From Plastoroseomonas arctica (GTDB lineage: Bacteria; Pseudomonadota; Alphaproteobacteria; Acetobacterales; Acetobacteraceae): a stretch of 64,000 nucleotides of DNA. Within the stretch, counting starts at the first letter, position 1. Every line of letters starts with the position of its first letter. This document shows, one piece after another, positions 18,049 through 29,189 of the stretch. A model generated the notes under the pieces. That model ran no database searches. It was not told where the DNA came from and worked only from the letters and a program-made list of their open reading frames with translations. The translations under genes and the position numbers were made by a program. Location: the NCBI RefSeq assembly GCF_018128965.1, contig NZ_JAAEDH010000024.1, positions 1 through 64,000 on the forward strand. Reading direction: 5' to 3'.

Positions 18049-18732
18049 ATGAACCTCGCCGCATCAACGCATCCCGCGCCGGTTTTTTCCCCCGCCCCGG
18101 AATGGGCGGTCGCGGAGGGCCGGCTTGGCTACCCCGAGGCAATCGCGCAGATGGAGGCGCATATCGCCGCCATGCGCGCCGGCACCGCCCGCGAGCGCGT
18201 CTGGCTGGTCGAACATGAGCCGCTCTACACCGGTGGGACCTCGGCGACCGAGGCGGGGCTGATCGATGCTCGCTTTCCCGCCCATCGCAGCGGGCGCGGC
18301 GGGCAATGGACCTATCACGGGCCGGGGCAGCGCACCGGCTATGTGATGCTGGACCTCGAGCGCGCGCATGGGCGCATCCCCGCGCGCGACATCCGCGCCT
18401 ATGTGCACGGGCTGGAGGATTGGCTGATCGGCGCGCTCGACCTGCTGGGCGTACGTGGGGAGCGGCGCGAGGGGCGCGTTGGCATCTGGGTGCAGGACCG
18501 CGCCCGGGGCGGCGAGGCGAAAATCGCCGCGATCGGCGTGCGCGTCACGCGATGGGTCTCCTGGCACGGCGTGGCGTTGAACGTGGACCCGGAGCTGTCC
18601 CACTTCGCCGGCATCATCCCTTGCGGCATCGCCGAGCACGGCGTGACCAGCCTGCACCACCAGGGTGTCATCGCGACGATGGAGGATGCCGACGCGGCGC
18701 TGATGGCCGCCTGGCCGAAGGTGTTCGGGTAG
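18049..18732 (+). CDS. lipB: Octanoyl-[acyl-carrier-protein]-protein octanoyltransferase
   Basis: LipB transfers octanoyl groups from ACP to lipoyl domains, the first step of lipoate synthesis in the cytoplasm. The 227-residue protein shows the family landmarks: EHEPLYTGG, then [23 protein letters not shown]. It has the catalytic Lys in [11 protein letters not shown] (about 158) and the acyl-accepting Cys in GIIPCGI (about 192). Length and start fit the family. It is divergent from tRNA-Leu and converges with the GNAT gene 5 bases downstream. No lipA is present in this window. Confidence 0.95.
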   Translation: MNLAASTHPAPVFSPAPEWAVAEGRLGYPEAIAQMEAHIAAMRAGTARERVWLVEHEPLYTGGTSATEAGLIDARFPAHRSGRGGQWTYHGPGQRTGYVMLDLERAHGRIPARDIRAYVHGLEDWLIGALDLLGVRGERREGRVGIWVQDRARGGEAKIAAIGVRVTRWVSWHGVALNVDPELSHFAGIIPCGIAEHGVTSLHHQGVIATMEDADAALMAAWPKVFG

Positions 18733-18737
18733 AGGCC

Positions 18738-19256
18738 CTACAGCACCTTGGCGAAGTGGAAGCGCCGGATGCCGCCGCCGATGGTCTTGTTGCTGGCCTG
18801 GTCCGCGACAACCTCGCGCGTGAGGGCGTACTCGGCGCGGCGGTAGAGCGCCACCGCGGCGGGCTGGAGCTCCGAGGTGCTCAGTTCCATCCGCGAGAAA
18901 CCACGGCGGCGGCATTCATCCTCGGCGAATTCGAGCATGGCCGAGGCGATGCCCGTGCGTCGCTCGGTGGGGCTGACATACATGCGTCGGAGCTCGAGGA
19001 AATGGTCGTCATGGGGTTCCAGCCCGAACATGCCGATGATGGCGCCGGCGCGCTCGGCGACCCAGAAGGCGCCGCCGTGTTCGGCGTAGTAGGCGGCGAC
19101 CCGGTCCATCTCCTCGACCAGGGACTGGTCGATGTAGGTCTCGAAGGCGTCGCGCATGTCGGGCGGCGCGAGCAGCCGGTTCACCGTGATGAACAGTTCG
19201 CGCACGGCATTCGCGTCCCTCTCCTCGAAGGACCGAATCGCCATCACTCCAGCCAT
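18738..19256 (-). CDS. GNAT family N-acetyltransferase
   Basis: This is a 172-residue single-domain acetyltransferase. The acetyl-CoA-binding motif A is seen in LELRRMYVSPTERRTGIASAMLEFAEDECRRRG, with the GNAT pattern R-x-x-G-I/A reading RRTGIA. The following ELSTSELQPAAVALYRRAEY is the usual motif B. The acceptor substrate cannot be told from sequence. ATG 19256 has GAAGG eight bases upstream; ATG 19244 is an alternative. It follows the EEP nuclease gene on the same strand but is separated by a terminator-like repeat. Confidence 0.85.
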   Translation of the reverse strand: MAGVMAIRSFEERDANAVRELFITVNRLLAPPDMRDAFETYIDQSLVEEMDRVAAYYAEHGGAFWVAERAGAIIGMFGLEPHDDHFLELRRMYVSPTERRTGIASAMLEFAEDECRRRGFSRMELSTSELQPAAVALYRRAEYALTREVVADQASNKTIGGGIRRFHFAKVL

Positions 19257-19300
19257 GCCATGAGCCTTCGTCCCCGCGGCCACGCCCGTCGCGCCTCGTT

Positions 19301-19348
19301 CCAGTCGCCAGAAATAAAAGATTGGGGGTCCGGGGGAAATTCCTTTCC
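19301..19348 (-). terminator. Terminator-like dispersed repeat after the EEP gene
   Basis: On the minus strand this reads GGAAAGGAATTTCC, then CCCGGACCCCC, then AATCTTTTATTTCTGG. It shares the CCCCC-GA-CCC-ATCTTTTATTT core with a copy at 29190-29235. A short stem (GGAAA/TTTCC) and a T-rich tail follow the EEP stop, so it may end that transcript. It is one member of a small repeat family also seen at 24041 and 29338. Confidence 0.5.
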
Positions 19349-19359
19349 GCCGTCTTCCT

Positions 19360-20469
19360 TCAAACCCCCAGATCCACCCAGATCCCCGCATGGTCGGAGG
19401 CCGCTTCCTCCGCCTTGGTGATCTCCGGCAGATGCGGGAACAGGGTCCCGTTCACCCCGCCCCAGACGCCGCGCCGCTCCACCCCCGCGCGCTCCACCTT
19501 CGCAAACAGGTCGGGTGAGAGGATGATGTAGTCGATCTTGTTGCCCTTGGTGCCGTTCGCGTAGGTGCCTGGGCGCCCGTCGCTCTCGAAGGCCGGGTGC
19601 TGGGAGACGTCGCGCAGCTTGCCGTCGCCCAGCAGCGGGGCGAGTTGCGCGCTATCCGGCGTGTCGTTCAGGTCGCCAAGGATGGTGACAAACTTCGCCC
19701 CGCTCGCGATTCGGGCCTCATAGATCGCGCGCGTGCGGGTGGCCTGCGCCTTTCGCTTCGCGTCGGAGGTGCCCTTGTCGCCGAAACCCTTGCTCTTGAA
19801 GTGGTTGATCAACACCCAAAGCGATTGTCCGGATGGCAGCACCACCTCGTATTCCGGGCAGTCGCGGCTGAAGATGGGGTTGCCGGCGGCGTCGCGGTCA
19901 TCGACGTGGCTGGTGACGGAGCGGATGGGGAAGCCCTCGCCGGTGCCGAGGCCGACATCGATGCCGCGGTCGTCATTGCCATCGACGAGCATGATGTGTG
20001 GGAACGGCGTGGTGCCGAGCATGGGCAGCATCGCCTCGGAAAAGCGCTTGAGCGAGGGGCGGTTCTCGGCCTCGACCACGGCGAGGATGTCGGGGGCGAT
20101 CAATGCGATCACGCGCGCGGTGTTCGCGATCGCGACCTGGTTCACCGGTTCGGTCTTGAGTTCGACCCAGCCGATCCAGTCCTCCGCGCCGGACGCGGTG
20201 ATGGTGAGCACGCCATCGACCTTCTTGCGCAGCTTGCCGCGGTTCTGGCGCAGGATGGCGAAGCGGCTGTCGTCGCCCTTGGCGAGGCCGAGGATCTCCA
20301 GCAGCGCCTCGATCCGGCGGATATTGGCGGCGGTGTAGACCGCCTTCTTGAACAGGATGTTGATTTCGGCCTGGGCCGAGAGGATCGGCTTGGCCTCCTG
20401 CGAACTGGGCAGGTTGAGCGCCTTGGCGCGTTCGAACAGGTTCTCGACATTGTAGGCCGCGAGCCGCAT
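19360..20469 (-). CDS. Endonuclease/exonuclease/phosphatase family protein
   Basis: This 369-residue protein of the EEP superfamily (metal-dependent phosphoesterases related to DNase I and exonuclease III) has no signal peptide. Key motifs run in order: MRLAAYNVENLF with the metal-site Asn, ILAVVEAENRPSL with the Glu, WVLINHFKSKG with the catalytic His, VTILGDLNDTPDS with the Asp-Asn pair, and EEAASDHAGIWVDL with the final Asp-His. All expected catalytic residues are present. Whether the target is DNA, RNA or a phospholipid is unknown. Confidence 0.88.
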   Translation of the reverse strand: MRLAAYNVENLFERAKALNLPSSQEAKPILSAQAEINILFKKAVYTAANIRRIEALLEILGLAKGDDSRFAILRQNRGKLRKKVDGVLTITASGAEDWIGWVELKTEPVNQVAIANTARVIALIAPDILAVVEAENRPSLKRFSEAMLPMLGTTPFPHIMLVDGNDDRGIDVGLGTGEGFPIRSVTSHVDDRDAAGNPIFSRDCPEYEVVLPSGQSLWVLINHFKSKGFGDKGTSDAKRKAQATRTRAIYEARIASGAKFVTILGDLNDTPDSAQLAPLLGDGKLRDVSQHPAFESDGRPGTYANGTKGNKIDYIILSPDLFAKVERAGVERRGVWGGVNGTLFPHLPEITKAEEAASDHAGIWVDLGV

Positions 20470-20548
20470 GGCACCCTCCCCGCCGCGATGGCGGGGAGAA
20501 GCCTAGGCGATCACGCGACCGCGCAACGATGTCCGTTTGGTGACGGGT

Positions 20549-21934
20549 TCAGCCGCGGTTGCGGTTGGGCGTGGGTGCAGCGTCGCGGAAATCGCCTTCG
20601 CGCCAGTTGCGATCGCGGCCCGGTGCCTGCGTCGCCTTCACCACGGGGCGGCGGCGGCTGTCGGTGCCGGCGGGCAGTGCAACAGGTTTGGCGGCCGGAC
20701 GCGGATTGCTCGCCTGCGGGCCACCGCGGCCCTGAGACTGGCCACCGCGTCCGGGCGGGCGCTGGCCACGGCGCTGCGGCTCGGGCGAGGGGACTTCGCG
20801 ACCGTTCGGGTCGCGGCGATCCTCGGAGGGCACCACCATGCGGATCAGCTTCTCGATGGCCTTGAGCTTGTCGCGGTCATCGATGCAGCACAGCGAGACG
20901 GCCGCGCCAGACGCACCGGCGCGCGCGGTGCGCCCGATCCGGTGGACATAGGTCTCGGGCACTTCGGGCAGGTCGTACTGGACGACGTGGGTGACACCAT
21001 CGACGTCGATGCCGCGCGCGGCGATGTCGGTTGCGACCATCACCGGCGCCTGGCCGGATTTGAACATGGCGAGCGCGCGTTCGCGGTTGTTCTGGCTCTT
21101 GTTGCCGTGGATCGCGCTCGCGTTGATGCCGTCGGCTTCGAGCTGCTTCACCACCTTGTCCGCGCCGTGCTTGGTGCGGGTGAAGACCAGGGCGCGGTTC
21201 ACGCCTTCGGACTTCAGCAGTTCGGTCAGGATCAGGCGCTTGCGGCCCTGCTCCACATGGATGACGCGCTGGGCGACCTTCTCCGCCGTGGTGGCCACGG
21301 GGGTGACGGCGACGCGCTCCGGCGTGATCAGCATCTCGGCGGCGAGCTTGCCGATCTCGGCGGGCATGGTCGCGGAGAAGAACAGCGTCTGGCGATCCTT
21401 GGGCGTCTGCGCGACCAGCTTGCGGATGGCCGGCAGGAAGCCGGCATCGAGCATCTGGTCGGCCTCGTCGAGAACCAGGATCTTCACGTGATCCAGGCGC
21501 GTGGTGCGGCTGGAGAGGTGGTCGAGCAGGCGGCCCGGCGTGGCCACCAGCACATCGACGCCGGCATGGAGCATGCGCTGCTGCGGCCCCATCGCTTGGC
21601 CGCCGAAGACGATGCCGACGGACAGGCCCATATGCCGGCCATAGGCCTTGAAGCTCGCCGCGATCTGGCTCGCGAGCTCGCGCGTCGGGCTGAGGATCAG
21701 CGCGCGGCAGCCGCCGCGCGGCGGGCGGCCGCCTTGTTCGGCCAGGCGGTGCAGGATCGGCAGCGCGAAGGCCGCCGTCTTGCCGGTGCCGGTCTGTGCG
21801 ATGCCGAGCAGATCGCGCCCGGTCAGCGCGATCGGGATCGCACGCGCCTGGATCGGGGTGGGGGTGGTGTAGCCTTCCTCGGTGAGCGCGCGGAGCAGGG
21901 GTTCGGCCAGGCCGAGTTCGTTGAAATTGGTCAA
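20549..21934 (-). CDS. DEAD-box ATP-dependent RNA helicase, RhlE type
   Basis: This 461-residue RNA helicase carries all conserved motifs: the Q motif (GYTTPTPIQARAIP), AQTGTGKT (Walker A), PTRELASQIA, TPGRLLDHL, DEAD, SATMP, and VATDIAARGIDVDGVTHVVQYDLP with HRIGRTARAG. The C-terminal 90 residues are Arg/Gly/Pro-rich (RRGQRPPGRGGQSQGRGG), typical of RNA-binding tails. The likely role is RNA remodelling, ribosome assembly or cold adaptation. Translation appears to start at TTG 21934, which gives the family N-terminus FNELGLAEPLLRAL; no ATG fits better. Confidence 0.92.
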   Translation of the reverse strand: MTNFNELGLAEPLLRALTEEGYTTPTPIQARAIPIALTGRDLLGIAQTGTGKTAAFALPILHRLAEQGGRPPRGGCRALILSPTRELASQIAASFKAYGRHMGLSVGIVFGGQAMGPQQRMLHAGVDVLVATPGRLLDHLSSRTTRLDHVKILVLDEADQMLDAGFLPAIRKLVAQTPKDRQTLFFSATMPAEIGKLAAEMLITPERVAVTPVATTAEKVAQRVIHVEQGRKRLILTELLKSEGVNRALVFTRTKHGADKVVKQLEADGINASAIHGNKSQNNRERALAMFKSGQAPVMVATDIAARGIDVDGVTHVVQYDLPEVPETYVHRIGRTARAGASGAAVSLCCIDDRDKLKAIEKLIRMVVPSEDRRDPNGREVPSPEPQRRGQRPPGRGGQSQGRGGPQASNPRPAAKPVALPAGTDSRRRPVVKATQAPGRDRNWREGDFRDAAPTPNRNRG

Positions 21935-22284
21935 GGTTCGGGTATCCAGATGCGTCGACGCACCGCATGGGATGCGCTCGGACGAGATTTCGGGGAGGAG
22001 GCCCCGCGTGTCGGGAGCGATTCCGCTGGGGTGGCCGCGCTATTCCCGGCCCGGGTACCGCACGGCCCGCCTTCTGGCGGGTTCCGGGGGCCGGTCACGC
22101 GGCCGGGGCGGCGCGTGGGCGCACAAGATCGCGCGCTGACAGGAGCTATGTGGCCGAGTTGGCGATCATTTGCAAGCAGACAATCCGTGACGCTCCAGGG
22201 ACAGCGGGCGGCTGCCGGTCACAGCCATGTTCGTGCTACTCTTAGACGCTTGACCCGATCGCCACGCTGCCGGAAGGATCGCGC
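21935..22284. other. Divergent intergenic region, helicase and caspase genes
   Basis: These 350 bases separate two divergent genes and must hold both promoters. Short open frames run through it but none has a family match or ribosome site. The caspase gene start is preceded by GGAAGGA. I see no clear -35/-10 pair, riboswitch or tRNA here. Confidence 0.4.
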
Positions 22285-24030
22285 ATGCGAACCCTGCTGA
22301 TCGCGCTTTGCCTGCTGCTCGCCGCGCCGCAATCCGCCCCTCTTGCCCAGGGCGGGCGGCGCGTGGCGCTCGTCGTCGGCATCGATGGCTATGCCAACGT
22401 GCAGACCCTGACCCGCGCGCGCAACGACGCCACCTCCATCGCGCGCCAGCTCACCGAGATCGGCTTCGAGGTCATCCTGCGCACCGATCCCGACCGGCGC
22501 GGCATCTCGACCGCGCTCGCGCAGTTCGAGGACCGGCTGCGCGGCGCCGAGGTGGGCATGTTCTTCTTCGCCGGCCACGGCGTGGAAATCCGCGGCACCA
22601 ATGTGCTGTTGCCGGCCGACATCCCGGCGACGCTGTCGGAATCGATCCTGCTGCGCGAGGGCTTCCTGCTCACCGACGTCGCCCAGGCGATGACCGAGAG
22701 CGGCGTGCGTTATTCCGCCCTGATCATCGATGCCTGCCGCGACAACCCGCTGCCGCGCCAGGCCGGGCGGAGCGTCGGCCGCACCCGCGGCCTCGGCCGC
22801 GTCGATGCACCGCAAGGCACCTACGTGGTCTATTCGGCCGGCATCGGCGAGGCCGCGCTCGACCGTCTGAGCGATACCGATCCCTCGCCCAACAGCGTGT
22901 TCACCCGATACCTGCTGCCTGCCCTTGCGCAGCCGGGGCTCAGCCTCGATGCCGCGGTGAAGCAGGTGCGCGACCAGGTGCGCACCGACGCCGCCTCGGT
23001 CCGGCACCAGCAGAACCCCGCCATCTACGACCAGGCGACGGGCGAGCTGTTTCTCATCCCGCAGGCGGCCGCACCGGCGCCCACCCCGCTGCCGCCCGCG
23101 CCGCCGGCGCAGGTCGCAGCACCGGACGGCACCGCGGCCGCCGAGCTGGTGTTCTGGCAATCGGTGCAGGGCACCGGCCGCCCTGCTGAGCTCGAAGCCT
23201 ATCTGGAGCGCTGGCCGGCGGGCGTCTTCGCCCCGATCGCGCGCGCCCGGCTCGCCGCCCTCGCGAGCCCCGCGCTGCCGCGATCGGTGCCGAGCGGCGG
23301 TCCGCTCGGGCGCGAGGCGATCATCCAGCTGCAGCGGCGGCTCGCGAGCCTCGGGCTCGACCCCGGGCCGGCCGACGGCACGCCGGGCCAGCGCACCCTG
23401 GCCGCGATCCGCGCGGCGCAATACGCCCTCGGCCTCACCGTCGATGGCGAGGCTTCGGACGCGCTGGTCACGCGGCTGGGCCAGCAGCCGGTGCCCGAGG
23501 CGCCGGATCTCGCGCGCGGTCTGGCCGCGCAGGCGCCGGCCGCCCTGCAGGAGCGCAATCCGGCCGAGGCGGTGCGGGTGCTGGAGGCAGCGGTGCGGCT
23601 CGCGCCACGCGACGGCGCGCTTTGGCTGATGCTGGGCGACGTCAATCGCCAGCGCGGCGCCAATGAACCCGCGCGGCGCGCCTATGTCGCCGCGCGCAAC
23701 GCCGGCGCGGGTGAAGCGGACGCCCGCATCGCGGCCCTGCCGACCGCGCGCGTCGAACCCGTGGCCAGCGCCGCCGTGCCCAACCCGGCCGTGCCTTCGC
23801 CGCCCGGGCGCTGCGGGGTGACCTTCGCCGGCACGCGGACGCAGGATGGGCTGACAGGGTTCAACTTCCGCAACAGCTGCCCGACCACCATGGCCTTCCG
23901 GGCGAATTGCCCGAGCGCGCCGACCTTGGCGCGCGGGGACATCACGATCGGGGCGAATACCTCGACGACGGTGTGGGCAGCGTCCCGCGGTGCGGCGGGG
24001 GCTTGCAGCGTCAACGCAAGGGCGCGGTGA
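22285..24030 (+). CDS. Secreted caspase-like (peptidase C14) protein with peptidoglycan-binding-like domain
   Basis: This 581-residue protein starts with a signal peptide (MRTLLIALCLLLAAPQSAPLAQ). Residues 28-255 are a caspase p20 domain with RVALVVGIDGYANV, catalytic His in FFAGHGVE (about 98) and catalytic Cys in IIDACRDNPLP (about 151). Residues 345-395 resemble a peptidoglycan-binding type 1 repeat (IIQLQRRLASLGLDPGPADGTPGQRTLAAIRAAQ). A TPR-like segment follows (DGALWLMLGDVNRQRGANEPARRAY), then a Cys-containing C-terminal domain. It belongs to the orthocaspase-like proteins common in alphaproteobacteria, probably periplasmic. Substrate unknown. Confidence 0.9.
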   Translation: MRTLLIALCLLLAAPQSAPLAQGGRRVALVVGIDGYANVQTLTRARNDATSIARQLTEIGFEVILRTDPDRRGISTALAQFEDRLRGAEVGMFFFAGHGVEIRGTNVLLPADIPATLSESILLREGFLLTDVAQAMTESGVRYSALIIDACRDNPLPRQAGRSVGRTRGLGRVDAPQGTYVVYSAGIGEAALDRLSDTDPSPNSVFTRYLLPALAQPGLSLDAAVKQVRDQVRTDAASVRHQQNPAIYDQATGELFLIPQAAAPAPTPLPPAPPAQVAAPDGTAAAELVFWQSVQGTGRPAELEAYLERWPAGVFAPIARARLAALASPALPRSVPSGGPLGREAIIQLQRRLASLGLDPGPADGTPGQRTLAAIRAAQYALGLTVDGEASDALVTRLGQQPVPEAPDLARGLAAQAPAALQERNPAEAVRVLEAAVRLAPRDGALWLMLGDVNRQRGANEPARRAYVAARNAGAGEADARIAALPTARVEPVASAAVPNPAVPSPPGRCGVTFAGTRTQDGLTGFNFRNSCPTTMAFRANCPSAPTLARGDITIGANTSTTVWAASRGAAGACSVNARAR

Positions 24031-24040
24031 CGAAAGACGG

Positions 24041-24072
24041 CTGGGGGAAATTCATGCCCCCGATTTCTTTTT

Positions 24073-24074
<2 letters not shown>
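24041..24074 (+). terminator. Terminator-like repeat between convergent genes
   Basis: GGGGG-AAATTCATG-CCCCC forms a G/C stem and is followed by GATTTCTTTTTTC, a good rho-independent layout for the caspase gene that stops at 24030. The sequence belongs to the same short repeat family as the copies at 19301, 29190 and 29338. Confidence 0.6.
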
Positions 24075-25732
<1,658 letters not shown>

Positions 25733-25852
25733 TCCGCGCGAGGCATTAATCTGGCGACGCGAGGCGGCGATTGCGGCAGGATGGCACGGCATACGATGTG
25801 CTTGGCCTGCGGAAGATCTGAAACGCATAGAGGGTTTTAGGGCAGGGTATCG

Positions 25853-26719
25853 GTGATCCGTCTCAGCATTCCGCTACGCCAGGCCCTCTCGCGCCTGACC
25901 CTGCCGCTGATGGTGGCGGCCGCCTTCGGCACCATGCTGCTGGGCAAGGCCGACACTGTGATAGCCGAACGCGCGCGCACTGCGCTGGCCGATGCGCTGG
26001 CCCCGCTCTACGCCGTGATGGCCGAGCCGCTGCGCGCCGTGCAGGACGGGCTGGACGAGGCGCGATCCCTGCTGCAGCTGCGCACCGACAATGCCCGCCT
26101 GCGCGAGGAGAATGAGCGTCTGCGCCGCTGGCACGCCGCGGCCCTGGCACTGGAGGCGGAGAACGTGATGCTGCGCCGGCAGACCAATTTCGTCCCCGAC
26201 AGCACGCCCAGCTTCAACACCGCCCGCGTGGTCGCCGATGGCGGCGGCACCTATGCCCGCGCCGTGCTTCTCGCCACGCTCCCCGGCCAGCCGGTGCGCA
26301 AGGGGCAGGTCGCACTCGATGAGCGCGGCCTGGTCGGGCGCGTCACCGAGGTCGGCTCCCGCTCCGCCCGCGTGCTGCTCGCCACCGATATGAACTCCCG
26401 CGTGCCGATCACGCTGGAGGGCTCGCGCGTGCGGGCGATGATGCTGGGGACCAATGGCGGTCGGCCGCGCATCGCGCATTGGCCGGAAGGCTCGGTCCCG
26501 CAGGAGGGTGAGCGCATCGTCACCTCCGCCGAGGCCGGGGCTTTCCCCGCCGGGCTGCCGGTGGGCGTGGTGCGCTTCTCGCCCTCCGGTGCGGCCGAGG
26601 TGGAGCTGTTCGCCCAGCTCGACCGTCTGGACATGGTGCGGCTGTTCGATTTCGGCCTGCGCGGCATCCTGCCGCCGGAATCCGTGGCGCGGCCCGAGCC
26701 GCGGCCGCAGCGGCGCTAG
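25853..26719 (+). CDS. mreC: Rod shape-determining protein MreC
   Basis: MreC links MreB to the PBP2-RodA synthase in the periplasm. The 288-residue protein has one N-terminal membrane segment (LTLPLMVAAAFGTMLLG), a coiled coil around residues 70-105 (LQLRTDNARLREENERLRRW) and the beta-rich MreC domain (ARVVADGGGTYARAVLLA, VGRVTEVGSRSARVLLATD). It starts with GTG at 25853, 120 bases after mreB, and ends 4 bases before mreD. Confidence 0.95.
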   Translation: MIRLSIPLRQALSRLTLPLMVAAAFGTMLLGKADTVIAERARTALADALAPLYAVMAEPLRAVQDGLDEARSLLQLRTDNARLREENERLRRWHAAALALEAENVMLRRQTNFVPDSTPSFNTARVVADGGGTYARAVLLATLPGQPVRKGQVALDERGLVGRVTEVGSRSARVLLATDMNSRVPITLEGSRVRAMMLGTNGGRPRIAHWPEGSVPQEGERIVTSAEAGAFPAGLPVGVVRFSPSGAAEVELFAQLDRLDMVRLFDFGLRGILPPESVARPEPRPQRR

Positions 26720-26723
26720 ACCC

Positions 26724-27281
26724 ATGGACAGGCCGCCAACGCGACCGCGGCCGGGCCGGCAGGAGCCGGCCCAGGGATTCTGGCGCTGGCTCGACGCCTT
26801 CTTCCGCGCCGCCCTGCCGCCGGTCGCGACCGCGCTGCTGCTGGTCTTCGTCGCGGCGTTTCGCGGCGCGCCGGCGCTGGTGCCCGCCGTGGTGCTGCCG
26901 GCGGTGTTCTTCTGGTCCATCTTCCGACCCCTCAGCATGTCGCCCGTGGCGGTGTTCGCGCTGGGGCTGCTGCAGGATCTGGTCACCTATGCGCCGATCG
27001 GCATCGGCATCCTGACCCTGCTCGCGGTGCATGGCCTCGCCTTCCGCTGGCGCCGGTCGCTCGCCGGGTGGAGCTTCCTCGCGGTGTGGGTGGTGTTCTG
27101 CGGCTTCGCGGCCGGGGCGGCGGGGCTGGGCTGGCTGCTGCACGCGCTGCTCGCGCTGAGCCTGCCGCCGCCCGAGCCGTCCGTGCAGTTCGCCCTGCTC
27201 GCCGCCGGGCTGTACCCGAGCCTCGCCTTCCTGATGACGCGGGCGCACCGCGCCATGCGGCAGGCGGAGCTCGAGGCGTGA
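26724..27281 (+). CDS. mreD: Rod shape-determining membrane protein MreD
   Basis: This 185-residue integral membrane protein has about five hydrophobic helices (for example VATALLLVFVAAF, ALVPAVVLPAVFFWSIF, SFLAVWVVFCGFAAGAAGLGW). It keeps the family motif FALGLLQDLVTYAPIGIG. Sequence identity in this family is low, so the call rests largely on position between mreC and mrdA. ATG 26724 is 4 bases after the mreC stop; the stop overlaps the mrdA GTG start. Confidence 0.92.
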   Translation: MDRPPTRPRPGRQEPAQGFWRWLDAFFRAALPPVATALLLVFVAAFRGAPALVPAVVLPAVFFWSIFRPLSMSPVAVFALGLLQDLVTYAPIGIGILTLLAVHGLAFRWRRSLAGWSFLAVWVVFCGFAAGAAGLGWLLHALLALSLPPPEPSVQFALLAAGLYPSLAFLMTRAHRAMRQAELEA

Positions 27282-29179
27282 GCCGCGACAGCCGCCCGCT
27301 GCGCCCGCTGGGTGGCGAGCGCACCGTGCGCAAGGAGGAAGAGCGCCGGCGCTCCGTGTTCAAGCGCCGCGCCTTCATCCTGGGCGGTGTGCAGCTCGGC
27401 GCCTTCGCCTTCCTCGCCTCCCGCCTGTACAAGCTGCAGGTCGAGCAGGGCGCGCGCTACGCCACGCTCGCCGAGGAGAACCGCATCTCCGCGCGCCTCA
27501 TCGCGCCGCCGCGCGGGCGCGTGCTCGATCGCAATGGCAAGACGGTGGCCGGCAACCGGCTGAACTGGCGCGTGCTGCTGGTCGCCGAGCAGAGCGCGGA
27601 TGTGAACGCCACGCTCGAAACCTTCACCCGCATCGTGCCGCTTGAAGCCCATGAGCGCGCGCGGATCGAGCGCGAGGTGCGCCGCCGACGCCGCTTCGTC
27701 CCCGTCATCGTGCGCGAGTTCCTGACGTGGGAGGAGATGGCGCGGATCGAGGTCAACGCGCCCGACCTGCCGGGGATCAGCGTCGATCTCGGCACCACGC
27801 GCCTGTACCCGGAGGCCGAGCACCTGGCCCATATCGTGGGCTATGTCGCACCGCCGGCCGAGGCCGATATCGGTGAGGATCCGCTGCTGGAGCTGCCCGG
27901 CATCCGCGTCGGCCGCGCCGGGGTCGAGCGCGCGCATGACCGGGTGCTGCGCGGCCGCGCGGGGTCCGTCCAGCTCGAGGTCAACGCCGTCGGCCGCGTC
28001 ATCCGCGAGCTCGACCGGCGCGAGGGCATCCCCGGCCAGGACGTGCAGATCAGCGTCGATTCCGACCTGCAGCGCGCGATCCGCGGGCGGATCGAGGAGG
28101 GCACCTCGGTGGTGCTGCTCGATGCCCGCAACGGCGAGGTGCTGGCCATGGCAAGTCAGCCCAGCTTCGACCCGAGCGTGTTCAACACCGGCGTGTCCGG
28201 CGCCCAGTGGCGGCAATGGACAGCGTCGCGCTCCACGCCCCTAATCAACAAGGCGACCAACGGGCTCTACGCCCCGGGGTCCACCTTCAAGATGGTCGTC
28301 GCACTCGCCGCGCTCGAGGCGCGCGTGGTCACGCCGGGAGAGCGGGTCAACTGCCCGGGCCACATGGACCTCGGTGAATCACGCTTCCATTGCCACAATC
28401 GCAACGGCCATGGCGGCCTCGACATGCGGCAGGGCATCAAGCTGTCCTGCGACGTCTATTTCTACGAGATGGCCAAGCGGCTCGGCATCGACCGCATCTC
28501 GGCGATGGCGCGGCGCTTCGGGCTCGGCGTCGACCTGGAGATCGAGATCCCCGGCGTCCGCCGCGGCATGTCGCCGACGCGGGCCTGGCGCGAGGCCCAG
28601 GGCCGGCCCTGGGCGCTGGGCGATACGGTCATCCATGGCATCGGCCAGGGGTTCTATCAGTTCACCCCGCTCTCGCTCGCGACCATGGCGGCCAGGCTCG
28701 CGACCGGGCGCGCGGTGCAGCCGCATCTGACGAAGCTGGTGGGTGGCCGCCCGGTGCGCGGCGCGCGGGCCGAGGACTGGCCCTCGCTCGGCATCCCCGA
28801 CCGCGACATGCGGCTGGTGCGCGACGCGATGTGGGCGGTGGTGAACGAGGAAGGTGGGACAGCGCGGATCGCGCGACTGCCGGCCGCACTCGGCGCCCAG
28901 GTCGCCGGCAAGACCGGGACCACACAGGTGCGCCGCGTCACCCGCGAACAGCGCGAACGCGGCTTCCGGGTCGAGACCATGCCGCGCGAATGGCGCCCGC
29001 ACGCGCTGTTCGTGGCCTTCGCGCCGCATGACAACCCGCTGTTCGCGGTCTCGGTCGTGGTCGAGCACGGGACCTCGGGCAGCATGGCGGCGGCGCCACT
29101 GGCGCGCGATGTGCTGGCGGAGGCGTTCCAGCGGCTGCGGCCGGGTGGGCCAGGGACGCAGCGAGTGGCCGGCGGATGA
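27278..29179 (+). CDS. mrdA: Penicillin-binding protein 2 (peptidoglycan transpeptidase)
   Basis: PBP2 is the class B transpeptidase of the elongasome. The 633-residue protein has a short basic cytoplasmic tail and one membrane segment (AFILGGVQLGAFAFLASRLY). The PBP dimerisation domain follows (RISARLIAPPRGRVLDRNG, GLVGRV-like pedestal). The transpeptidase domain has the active Ser in PGSTFKMVVAL (about 334), the second motif SCD in KLSCDVYFYEM and KTGTTQV (about 545). It starts with GTG 27278, overlapping the mreD stop (GTGA). A terminator-like repeat follows it. Confidence 0.97.
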   Translation: MSRDSRPLRPLGGERTVRKEEERRRSVFKRRAFILGGVQLGAFAFLASRLYKLQVEQGARYATLAEENRISARLIAPPRGRVLDRNGKTVAGNRLNWRVLLVAEQSADVNATLETFTRIVPLEAHERARIEREVRRRRRFVPVIVREFLTWEEMARIEVNAPDLPGISVDLGTTRLYPEAEHLAHIVGYVAPPAEADIGEDPLLELPGIRVGRAGVERAHDRVLRGRAGSVQLEVNAVGRVIRELDRREGIPGQDVQISVDSDLQRAIRGRIEEGTSVVLLDARNGEVLAMASQPSFDPSVFNTGVSGAQWRQWTASRSTPLINKATNGLYAPGSTFKMVVALAALEARVVTPGERVNCPGHMDLGESRFHCHNRNGHGGLDMRQGIKLSCDVYFYEMAKRLGIDRISAMARRFGLGVDLEIEIPGVRRGMSPTRAWREAQGRPWALGDTVIHGIGQGFYQFTPLSLATMAARLATGRAVQPHLTKLVGGRPVRGARAEDWPSLGIPDRDMRLVRDAMWAVVNEEGGTARIARLPAALGAQVAGKTGTTQVRRVTREQRERGFRVETMPREWRPHALFVAFAPHDNPLFAVSVVVEHGTSGSMAAAPLARDVLAEAFQRLRPGGPGTQRVAGG

Positions 29180-29189
29180 AAAAGCAAGA

